Positions 23,770 through 34,200 of a stretch of 64,000 bases of DNA are shown piece by piece. The number at the start of each line of letters is the position of its first letter. Position 1 is the first letter of the stretch. The stretch covers positions 1,153,998 to 1,217,997 of the forward strand of contig OZ237748.1 in the NCBI GenBank assembly GCA_965178125.1, in the 5' to 3' direction. This stretch comes from Bilabrum cf. latius. Its lineage: Eukaryota > Bigyra: Bicosoecida > Bigyra > Bicosoecida. The notes under the pieces were generated by a model. The model was not told the DNA's origin. It did no database searches and was given only the letters and a program-made list of their open reading frames with translations. Position numbers and translations under genes: made by a program.

Positions 23770-23893
23770 GATACTCTAGTGGTCCGGCACCCGAGCGTCC
23801 GACTGCCCCTGGCCCCGGATGAAATTCACCGCGTGCTGCGGCCGGGCGGGCGCTTCGTGTTCCTCGAGAACGACGCACCCCTTATGCTGTGAT
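23770..23893 (+). pseudogene. SAM-dependent methyltransferase relic
   Basis: One frame reads ...PDEIHRVLRPGGRFVFLEND then a TGA shortly after. This is the post-motif-III strand/loop (E-xx-RVLxPGGRF) typical of class I methyltransferases of the Methyltransf_11 type. No upstream GxGxG SAM-binding loop can be joined in frame. The fragment is short, so it is best read as a decayed or truncated copy. Confidence 0.45.
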
Positions 23894-23945
23894 GCACTTT
23901 CTCATCTCTCCAACCCCTTTCCCACTGGGGAGCGTCAGCATTCAC

Positions 23946-24075
23946 GTGGGAAGAGGAATTGTAGCGTTAGACATCGTAATCTGATTAACGGAAGAGGCAG
24001 GCCACGAAGAGTGGAGGTTGGCATTTCTCCAGTCAATCGCCTCCATTCGGGGTGGAAGAGCTCAGGACTGACAGA
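23946..24075 (+). repeat. 130-bp dispersed repeat, copy 1
   Basis: Identical, as far as I can check by eye, to the reverse complement of 47,190-47,319, from GTGGGAAGAGGAATTG to GACTGACAGA. The flanks differ immediately on both sides. Perfect identity over 130 bp in noncoding surroundings implies recent mobility or selection, such as a short interspersed element or a structured RNA. No target-site duplication is evident. Confidence 0.8.
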
Positions 24076-24795
24076 CTAGACATGGCCTTAGGCCCCTTCC
24101 CCCGTCTGCCTTACGGGGGGGAAGGGGCCGGGAGCAGGGCGCGCCTCGTCCCGAAGCGAGGGAAGCCCAGCGCGGGCGTGACTCGCAGGGTGGTCGCGCA
24201 GCTGGTCGCAAGCTGGTCCTGTGGCAGGCCTGGGGGGAGCCGGATGAATGGCCTTGCCGGCTGCTGACCTACGATATTCCGTGCAAAGATTGTTGCATTC
24301 AACATAGTATGCAATCTATAGCCATGGCGTTTGAATGCGTGCGCGCAGGGTTGTCGGGGTCGCTCACTTCCACAGGTTGTCACTGCCACGGCATCGTCGT
24401 AGTACCCAGTGTTGTACACACGAACGCACCAAAGCTGCGAGCCAGCAAGTTAAGTTGAACACGATGTCTACACGACTTGTTGGTATTGTGATGTAAGTCA
24501 CAGCTCTTCTGAGCATCGCCACGTATGCCAGTCGTGTACAGGAAATCGCCACGTCACGGTGGCGTTGCCGAGCGGCGAAGATGAATTCCTGAAACACACT
24601 CTCGCCTTGCAGCGATGCATGCACCTCGAGCAACCGACTGCCACACACAGTGTTGGAACGCCGCAGTCGTGCATCGTGGAGCCAATATCTGTCCCAATGC
24701 AATGGCGCTGGTGCGGGCGCCGTCTGATCTCCCTGCGAGCAGCGAGGTCCAGAATTCGGATGGTCGGGCCGCTCAGGAAGATGAGTGAAAATCGG

Positions 24796-25456
24796 GATCT
24801 ATCACTGCGAGATTGTTTCGTCATGGTCTACAGTCCTCGCTACGATGCTTGGCTCTCAGGGCGGTGGCGTATTGCCACCTTTGTAGACACGCGTGTGTCT
24901 AGTGACCGACCTGGCTCTATCTCCAGGTCATGTGCTAGTGGTCGGGCAGCCCTGGTATGGGCTGCCGAGTCACCATGCCTCACGGCTCTGCCAAGACTTG
25001 GATTGTCTTGGCGAAGCGGTTACAACCGCTAACAGCGCGGAGCAACAGCCCTGTATCGATTCACTGCCAGTCAGTGCTTGCCCAAGGGGGAAGGTGGGCG
25101 GGTAAAATGTGATGAGTTACGAATGAAAAGACTGGCGATGGGATGCGATAGTAGGCACTGCTGCAGTAGCGCGGCTGTGGTAGTAACTGCGGGGATGGTG
25201 GGTGGGTTCAAAACAACAAGCAGCGGGAATCACCTCCTCTGGAGTTGCCCCTGCCTGTCTTCCCAGTGTGTATTGCCACATAATGACAATTATTACTGAG
25301 AATATCGGGGCACAGCTGTAGAACACAGGTGCCACCGAAATTCCGAACAAGTGAGAGCCTCACATCTGCGCTCGGACTTGCGACCAATACTACACAATCT
25401 CTCCGATCTAAATCACTTCGTAACGTGCCTCCGTACCTACGGCACACAACTGACGG
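24796..25456 (+). mobile_element. Dispersed element copy 1 (about 660 bp)
   Basis: From GATCTATCACTGCGAG to CACACAACTGACGG this region matches 30,250-30,797 almost base for base. This copy has about 115 extra bases around 25,085-25,215. There is no clear terminal inverted repeat and no transposase frame, so if mobile it is non-autonomous. The longest frames are open but without recognisable domains. It contains the palindrome-like GCGGTTACAACCGC. Confidence 0.7.
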
Positions 25457-25941
25457 TTTCGGGCTCGGCCGTCGGGGCAAATTTCCGGTGCGTTGCCAGC
25501 GTCGGAGCTCATCGGAGCGCGGCGCGTAGGTTACTCCAGGTCTCAATCTAGCGATCCGGCGGGGCGGCGGGGCGGGTTGGCGTGGTCGAGCAGAGCGGAT
25601 CGCGAAAACGACGGAAAGTTTTGCAGCATTGCCCGCCCAGCGGATGCCGTTGCCAGTGGGTGCGTTGCAATGTTTGTCGAAATACGCAGAGATTTGCAAG
25701 ATGGATTTTCGAGTTAGGTCCTCGTTCGCGAGCGAGGTCCCCGGACGTCCGATTTCGGCTTGCTGCCGACGGAATTCTCGAGGTTTTTCGCCCCGGCATG
25801 CGCTTTCCCAGCGGTGATCGTGAAGCCGACTGGCATACAAAGTTGCGGATGCGTGATATCAAGTGCTTGGTTGGGGTCCGATGCCGGGTCCGGCGCGCGT
25901 GCGCGGCGCTAGGTCCAATTGTCAAAGTAGGGTGGGAGCGA

Positions 25942-25954
25942 GCCTATATATAAT
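25942..25954 (+). promoter_or_regulatory. TATA-like element upstream of the M11 protease gene
   Basis: The sequence CCTATATATAAT lies about 260 bp upstream of the proposed ATG at 26,211, in an otherwise GC-rich stretch. Similar GCCTATATAT/TATATT elements occur upstream of the subtelomeric genes near 59.8-59.98 kb. The role is inferred from sequence and position. Confidence 0.4.
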
Positions 25955-26210
25955 ATCCTTAATCGTCTTAATTCTTTTTTTCGTTGTGTGTCTCCGCTGG
26001 TGGACCAATCCACCGGTGGATTCAGGCACATCCGATCGGATGGCGATGGCTCTGTGTTCGCTGCCATGTCTGGTTGTATTTGGGTGGTTGAGTCTGTAAT
26101 AGAAGCTTTCACGGAGGTCACGATGTCAGTCAGTGACTCATCGGATGTTGCGTTGACGACTTGCGAGCTCACGCCGTCCTTGCGAAGAGAGCGTGAGGCT
26201 TCTGGCGAGC

Positions 26211-29200
26211 ATGGTCGCTCTTGCAGCCATTTTATCACTATCTATTATATCGCATGGCGTTGCGGAGAAACTGCACGAAGGCGTGGAACAGCGCTACGAG
26301 GACGCTCACGTGGTGTGGCACGAGCACCTGGAAGCCTCCACCGCCGCTTCCCGGCGCCTCGACGCCGCTTCATTCAGCGTCACCAGCATTAAACTGACGG
26401 CAAATCGCGCGTTAAGCGCAAGGAGGATGCTTCGTGCGGTGCTACATGTGATCGAGGCGGCACGCCGCGTGGAGCAGGATGCCAACGCCACGATCGCGAG
26501 GCACGGCGCGCCGCAGGAGGCACATGAGCTGCTCGAGGCCAAGTACGGTGGCATATTATGCAGCGTAAAGAAGATCATGTGCGTTCCCGAGCCGGACAAG
26601 GAGGTCAGGTGCGCGAAAAGCGGAACAACCGTGGCATATTTGAGCCTGTGATGTCAGGCAAGTCCACCACGTCACCCTCATCCTAGCTCTCGCATCACGT
26701 GGAACTGCTGATTCAAGGAGACTTCCCAACTGATTTGGTGGAGAATGCAACGCTCAAATCCATCGATGCAGAGGTGCTGCTATTTCCCCGCCTGGACGCT
26801 GAGGTGCACGGGGTGGAAGCCATGGCGCAAGGGGTGCTTCTGGAGGCACGCGACCCAGATGCCGGCAGCCCCGCAGGAGTGGCTGAGCAGCTGCGCGCCT
26901 CTTCCCGCCGGCTGGACGCGTGGGGGACGCGGGGGCGCGAGGTAGGCAAGCGCAAGGTGGCCGTGGTGCTGTTTGAATGGACGGACCCGTACGAGGGCAC
27001 GAGGTTCGAGTTTCCCGAGGACATGATCAACGGGACGTGGGAGCGGATGGCAAACCTTGACGCTCTCGCGAAGAAGTGGAGCTACGGTGCACTGGAGTGG
27101 TAGACTGACCTGTACGGCATTTACGAGCTGGGGTCTATCCGATACAGCGACCTCGAGCTCATGGCCGAGGAGGGCGCGCGCAGGTTCGAGAGGAGTGCCG
27201 TGGGCAGGCAGCTGGACCTGCTGGAGAAGTACGACTACGTCGCCTACTGGTAGTACTGGTACCCGCCCGCCTCCTTCACGCACGCCGGCGCCTTTGCTGA
27301 CCAGCTGGGCAGGTTTTCTTATTACCAGGGCCTGGCGTCAGATCCACGGTGGTTCGAATTCGTCATGATGCACGAAATCGGCCACAACTTTGGCGTGGAG
27401 CACGTGGGGCTGCTTGATTCCGAGTACGGGGACAGGTGGAGCGTCATGGGATACGGCCCGAAGGAGGGTGCCGGCTTCATCTGCGCCGACAAGTGGAGGA
27501 ACAACTGGATCAGCGACAAGAGGACGGCCCTCGTGAGTCAGAAAGGGGCGGCTGCCGACTGCCCCGGGTGCCTGCCGAGCGGCAGCGTCATTGAGCTAGG
27601 GCCAACCGATATGACCCGCCTTCCCAGCGACGGACCTGACGCCGACACGCCGCCATCCCTGCGGCCCGAGAAGACGAGGGAGTCACAATTGCACCTGTGC
27701 CTGGGTATCGCCCTCACCCCGGAAGGCTACAAGTCCCCCCATTCATTGATGTCTCAATACACCGGCATGCCGAGCGGCTACTTCCGACGCTGGCTCTTCA
27801 TCGATACTTTTGCCTGGAGCGTAAAGGCCTACGAAAGGGGGACCGACCGCAGGGGGTAGTTGCACATGTATGTGGGGAACTACGCCATAGTGCGCAAGAA
27901 CGTTAATTAGGTCAATCCGGACACGGAGTGGGAGCATTACGAGAGCGATGGGTCTGTCATTGCCGGAGTGCCCAAGGGAGGGGTGCACATCTACGACGGT
28001 TCGGATCGGCCGGAATCTCGTGATGAGTACGGAAGCCCTTTTGTTCTGATCAGGTACATCGACTCGAAGAACTGGCCGTTTGACCGCAGAGCACCCATCA
28101 ACATTTCTGCGCCCGAGGGCATGGACGCCTACCCCTCCTCTAAGGTAGCCGTAGAGTACACCAACTTCTGGGGCGATGGGCTGTACGGCAAGGGTTGCAG
28201 CCTGCACGCATGCCAGGAGACGATCCAGGAGAGGATCATGAATGCACCTCGCCTGACCCTGGGCCGGATCGACCACGAGGTTCTGGTCGCCCGGTCCGAG
28301 CACACCTTTACCTGGAGGATCGATGCTGGTACTGGCGGCCCTCTGCAGCTGTCCCTGTGCCCCGGGGAGAGCGACTACGACGGTGACGTCCCTCCCGTTG
28401 GTGTCAGCGTCGCTCTGCACCGGGAGTCAATACCGCCGAGGGAGGTGCTGGGGTACGGTGCCCACCCGCACACGCGTGCCTACGTCCGCGGCAAGCGGTG
28501 CTTCGGACAGGATAGCATCGACGAGCGGTACGCAAGCGAGTTCCTGGGGCATGTGGAGCTGGTTCCGGGCGAGAGCTACTACCTGACCGTGTCTGTGAAA
28601 GAGCCAGAGGTGGTCCTTCGCCCGAGGGAGTCGTACCCGATTCACGTCCGGCAGGAGCAGGTCAACCTGCCCTGTGATCAGGTGTCTACTCCCGTGGGGG
28701 TGTTGACGGAGCAAGAGGGGCTGGTGAACGGCAAGCGCAAGTGGGCGGATGCAGAGGGGGTGCGGACGGTGCAGTGGCCCGGCAGCGAGTGGGTAGCCAC
28801 GATCAGCGCCTTCGGACGAGACCAAACCATCCCGCTGGGAAGCGACAAATCTGCCTTCGAGAACGCCATCGTGTGCGTGTGCCCCGAGGGGGCAGTGGCG
28901 GCATACATGAGCCTGTACTTTGGGAACGAGGACGGGGGCAGGGGCATCTGCAGGACGTGTCCCGTGGGCACCACGTCGAGGGGGGGCTCGCGCGTGCAGG
29001 AGGAGTGCATGACGCGATGTAGGCGTACGATGCAGCGAAAAATGCTGTCGAGCGAGGGGGGGGTCAGGATGCCGAGCAGGTGGGCCTGAAGCTGGCCAAG
29101 GATATGGTGTAGGACGGCACGTACGAGAGCGTCCCTGAGGCGATCATTAAGGAGAACATGGTGGCAATGACCGATTACCGCGCCCACGTCGTGGATGTCA

Positions 29201-30249
29201 AGTGGGGAGACCCTGTGCAGGGGCGTGGGTGCGCGGGACAGGTGCCGGACAGTGAATCCGGGCTTGCACCTGGCGAGTGCATAGTGGAGTACACCACCAC
29301 GGGGGCCATCGCTCAGATGGCTCGCATCGACAGTTTGCTGGAAGATGGGCTCGCGACTGGTGAAAAGAGAGCCACGGTGCCAGTTAACCACACCTTCACG
29401 CACCAGCAGCCGTGGGCATGGTGGTCCTTCACCATCGACAGGCCCACGTCCGTCTCAATCGACACCTGCCTGAACGGGTCTCGAACCGACGACCGACTGG
29501 ACCTGGGCCTGGCCGTCTTCACCATCGAGTCCAACAGGTACGTGCCCGTGTGGCAGAGCCTGGGGATGAACGTCCCTGCGAGTACCAATGCCCGCAGCGT
29601 GCAGTCCCACTGCACCAATCTTGACGTGAGGTCCCCGCACAGCCAGCTGGCACATACCAGCATCCCGACCAACACGAACCACGCAACCGGCGAGTCAATC
29701 CCGGTCAAGGTCGTGGTGATGGCCTACTCGAACAACTGGCTGTACAAACCCGAGGACATGTTCTTCGATGGACAGATCATCGTGGAGTAGAGGCACTCAG
29801 TCGTCGGGTGCAGGCACAACCAGTTCTACGTCAGCACTTACTACTTCCCTGTCAGGGAGATGCCCGACCCGCAGCCGGGCACCGGCGTGCCTATGTATGC
29901 CCCCATCGTCAACGAATGGGACACCTGGCGCGCCACGTCCTTCCCGGAAGGCCGGAACTGGGACTACCTCGCCAAGGCTGGCCCTGACAGCGACAAGTGG
30001 GGCGAGTTCAACTCGACCCATCACCTGCTGAAGACCACTACGATCAATTACGAGCGCCCGTGGTGCTACTGCAGCTGGGGGAGCAACAGCTGGTACGAAC
30101 CCCAGAACAAGTGCACCCTGTGCCCCAAGAACATGGTCGGCAGCGATATGAGGGGGTGCTCGTGCCCCTGGCCGATGGTTGGTGTTGGGGAGCACTGCGA
30201 CCACTGCGCCGCTGAAAATTACCTGGCACCAACTGGCTGCGTCGCCTGC
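26211..30249 (+). CDS. M11 (gametolysin-like) metalloprotease gene, 5' part; in-frame UAGs
   Basis: ATG 26211 starts a signal peptide (MVALAAILSLSIISHGVAE). Exon 1 probably ends at 26,630 and exon 2 begins at 26,687, which preserves phase; other nearby donors fit too. The catalytic site is HEIGHNFGVEH (27,371-27,403), the metzincin HExxHxxGxxH zinc motif, followed by the Met-turn WSVMGYG, as in peptidase M11/gametolysin of algal cell-wall lysis. Downstream are two beta-domains resembling pre-peptidase C domains and Cys-rich CPxGTTS segments. TAG codons lie at 27101, 27251, 27857, 27908, 29110 and 29788. One frame change occurs at about 29,000-29,060 next to G-runs. The gene is broken at 30,250 by a dispersed element and resumes at about 31,284. 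Predicted: cell-surface/extracellular protease. Confidence 0.7.
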
Positions 30250-30797
30250 GATCTATCACTGCGAGATTGTTTCGTCTTGGTCTACAGTCCTCGCTACGAT
30301 GCTTGGCTCTCAGGGCGGTGGCGTATTGCCACCTTTGTGGACACGCGTGTGTCTAGTGACCGACCTGGCTCTATCTCCAGGTCATGTGCTAGTGGTCGGG
30401 CAGCCCTGGTATGGGCTGCCGAGTCACCATGCCTCACGGCTCTGCCAAGACTTGGATTGTCTTGGCGAAGCGGTTACAACCGCTAACAGCGCGGAGCAAC
30501 AGCCTTGTATCGATTCACTGCCAGTCAGTGCTTGCCCCGCCGTTACCCTCGAAACATCAAGCAGTGGGAATCACCCCCTATGGAGTTGCCCCTGCCTGTC
30601 TTCCCAGTGTGTATTGCCACATAATGACAATTATTACTGAGAATATCGGGGCACAGCTGTAGAACACAGGTGCCACCGAAATTCCGAACAAGTGAGAGCC
30701 TCACATCTGCGCTCGGACTTGCGACCAATACTACACAATCTCTCCGATCTAAATCACTTCGTAACGTGCCTCCGTACCTACGGCACACAACTGACGG
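30250..30797 (+). mobile_element. Dispersed element copy 2, inserted in the M11 gene
   Basis: This 548-bp near-copy of 24,796-25,456 interrupts the protease gene after the Cys-rich segment ending GCVAC. Its two ends coincide with the ends of the match in copy 1. It lacks the 115-bp internal segment. The coding frame of the gene cannot continue through it (TAA/TGA in frames). Confidence 0.7.
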
Positions 30798-31285
30798 ACT
30801 GGTGGCAGACGCAACCTTGATTCTCGTGTGGTCGGCAAGCAGCAGTGCTCCCTGTGGGATGAAAACGCCCCCGTACCGGTGCAAGAGCAGCCCAGGAACG
30901 TGGCAACGGTCCTTTCTCTCGTGCTGGAGCCGAGCCACCAGCCTAGAACCGGCGCGATTTCACCAGCGGCGGCATCTCGCAGGAAGTTCCCATCGAGGGC
31001 CTGCTGCCGGACCCTCCCACGAGCTTCGGCAGCTCGCATGGGCTCCACCTCCTTGGCTTCCCACACGCCATTATAAGCAGCCATTGGATCCTCGTTCTGG
31101 AAGGACACTCGCAGGCGATCACAGGAAGGGGCGTCGCAGCCGCGGTACAGCGAGGCGTCAGGCATGCCCATGAAGGGGACTTCGTCCACTGGGCAATCCA
31201 CACATTCAGAAGCGTCATCGTCTTTCGTGGAATCGAGACCGTCGCAGGTCTGCTCGCCCTCCGACTCGTCCTTGTCGGACAGCGG
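30798..31285 (-). pseudogene. Apparently inverted segment of the M11 gene
   Basis: Within the plus-strand gene, this segment has its convincing protein on the minus strand: ...DESEGEQTCDG...CVDCPVDEVPFMGMP...CDAPSCDRLRVSFQNEDP..., Cys-rich like the flanking plus-strand parts. Minus-strand splice-like sites occur too (donor near GCTGGTGAAATC, acceptor TTTTCATCCCACAG), giving a following exon GALLLADHTRIKVASATS. The minus frame is open to 31,285, just where the plus-strand gene resumes. This suggests inversion of about 490 bp next to the inserted element. An unrelated antisense fragment or assembly error is the alternative. Confidence 0.5.
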
Positions 31286-34200
31286 CTACCAGCTGCTTGC
31301 CTACCCCGAGTCAGCCAGGATGTGGGTGTTGCGACCGATGGCGCACGACTCCGTACCCCTGCTAGCACGCTGCTCGCTGGAAAGCGACTCGGGAACGCTG
31401 CACTTCGCTGAGACGCTGGAGGCTGGGTGCTGGGAACGGATGGGCATCGAGGCCAATCCTCTCGCGGCCACGGAATCCTGTGATCGAGCAGCGGATGGGT
31501 ACTTCCTGGACGAGGAGACAGCCCTCCCATCCCTTTGCCCTACCCTCCTGAACTCAACGGATAGCAACGTGACGATGCCATCGGGCTGTGCTCCGGGTGC
31601 ATTCGACCTTGCGATGCCCCGGTGGCGCAAGCACGAGATCGAGGCGATCGAGGGCACGTGCGAACCCGGATCACTGGCGGACATTGGCTGCTCCTTCGGC
31701 TGCATGGACGGCAAGTGCACGTGCCCGGCCGGCATGGCCTACGTCTACGAGGACAGTACCTGCGAGGTGTGTCCCGGGGGTACGTTCGCCACCGCCACTG
31801 ACGGCCGCTGCCAGAAGTGCCCCGACGGGTCAACGTCACGCAGGGGCACTGCCCGTGCCTCGGATTGCGAGTGCTCTAAGGGCCTGGTCATGCAGGGAGA
31901 GGGCACCAATGCGGCATGTGGTGCACCTGATAGTCTGTATGTGCGTGTGCTTGGACAGGAGCACAGCCACGTCGCGGGGCAATACGTCAGGACGCCCTCG
32001 GACCTGCCCGGCCTGCACGATGGGTTGCTGAATGGGAGACCCGTCTACCAGCAGCTGCATCCCCTTCGCGCTCCAGGGACCTACCTGGGCTGGGCGCGGC
32101 CGGCGCAGAACGATAAGGGGGGAGAGTGGGCATTTTTCCCCAACACGACCGACGACTTTGCCAGGTTCGCTGCAGCACCCGACAGGCAGGTGCTCAGCCC
32201 CTACTTAGTGGATCCAGACGACTGGGAGCAGTTCAACAGCTCTACCTATTTCTTCCAGAAGGACGTCGAGATTCAGGTGGTGCTCAGGAGCGGGATTGCC
32301 GGCGTGGAGCACCCAATGCACTCCACCAGAGGACCCGTTGCTATGCAGAAGCATCCTTCACAGGAACAGCTCATCGCCCGACTGGTCGAGAATGGCCTCG
32401 CGCCTGCAGACACCTGTATTTCTTCGGGCAGTGCCGAGCTCTACCACGCGCTAGAGTCGGGTCTGGAGCTCCTCAAGAGGCCCACGAGCATGCTGCAGCG
32501 GCTGCCAGGACTAAAGGGAGCCATGGACTGGGCCGCCTGCGGCGATGCAGCTATCCCAACCTATACCATCGCTGCCACTACCCAGGCCGCGATGGAGGCT
32601 GCATCTGTTGTGCGCGGTAGAGCGCGCTACGATTCCATGGCGGCATCGGCAAGCATCCTCGAGTCCCGCCTGGAGGCACATGCAGCCTCCGTGGCGACCT
32701 GGCTAGACGCCCGCACCTGGCTGCTTGCTGGCTTGGAGGTACCCTACGAGTACAACTGCAGCGCGTCCGAGATTGCCGCCATGGACGCTAGCTTCACCGT
32801 TGCTGACGCAGTGAATGCGTTTGAAACCGCGATGAATACCATTACCGTGAACTGCAGCGACTTTGGGTCGGGTGACCTGAACGGGATGCATCCCAGTATG
32901 TACATGCCTGGGTCCTCTATTTGGAGGCTGCTCACCAATGGTCCTATAAAGGCCGTGCATGTGCTTGCTAATGAGACGCTAACGGATGCCAAGTTGCTGT
33001 TTGAGGGGTACGAGGAGGAGCTGGGGGCGGACTCCAGTGCGAACATGCAGGACCGTGCCGCTGCCACCGCGCAGCTGCCACTGCAGGGACTCCTTGTGCA
33101 GGCCGCAAGGGGGCTACTGGTGCTGTCAAGCGTGACTCAGACGGAAGAACAGCTGTCCAGCGGCAGCATCTCGTCGATCTCAGGTGCCATTTGCCTAAAG
33201 GACGCGGCTTGCGATGGAGGATGGCAGACCTACACCCCGTCCAGCATGCACGTTGGGTGCCACGCCTCCTGCGAGTCGTCTGCCGACGCAGTGAGCCTTG
33301 CCGCAGAGCTCAAGACGTGTGCCAGCAACTGCCGCAGGGGCTACTGTTCTGTCGAGGGCACGTGCCAGTGCAGCGCCGGCGCGTACGGCACGTGGTGCGA
33401 TGCCAGCACGCCTGCCTGCGACAATGTGAATTGCGGGCGGGACGGGGTGTGCGAGGATGGAGCGTGCAAGTGCAACGAGGGGTACGAGGGCAAGCACTGC
33501 CAGATCCGGGTGCCCACTTACACAAGCACCTACCTGGGCGGCCCTTGCGCCATCGGAGAAGGCGGGTTCTGCGGGAGGCACGGCAAGTGCACGGTCGTGG
33601 GAGATATGCCTGTGTGCGAGTGCCTTGACGGGTACTGGGGCTCTGCTTGCCACATCCCGTCCGGGGTTGTTGTGGCGGGCGAGCCGGCAGGGGAGGTGGC
33701 TCTATCTACCCGTTCAGTGGTACACATTCAGGAGAATACGGTGCTGCAGAGGATTCGCGTCTCTACTGGGGCGGCGGAAGCTAGGACGGAGAAGGTGAAC
33801 CTGCCGAAGGACGGGACGGCCGTGGTGATTGCCACATTCCCAGGCGTTGAGCTGCCCCGGGGGGCTCGCGTCTCCTCTGCCACGGCGCAATTCGAAGCGG
33901 ATCGAGACGACAGTGAGCCCCTGGGCGTGGAGGTGTCGCTGGGGATCGTGGATGATGGAGAGGACTTCCAGCACGTCGATTCTCTTGCTGACGTGGGCAT
34001 CATGTGCGAGCCCGTGAGGTGGGAGGTGCCAAAGCACGCCTTGGAGGTGCCTGTGGTGAGCACGCCTAGCTTCGCTCGTGCCCTAGAGGAGCTCGCGGGG
34101 CATGCGCGTTGGACTGGCTATGGCACGGTGGTGGTGATGCTGCGGTCTTGGAAGGGCACGGGGCTGCGGGCCATGCGAACGTCGTTCGCTAAGCTTGACT

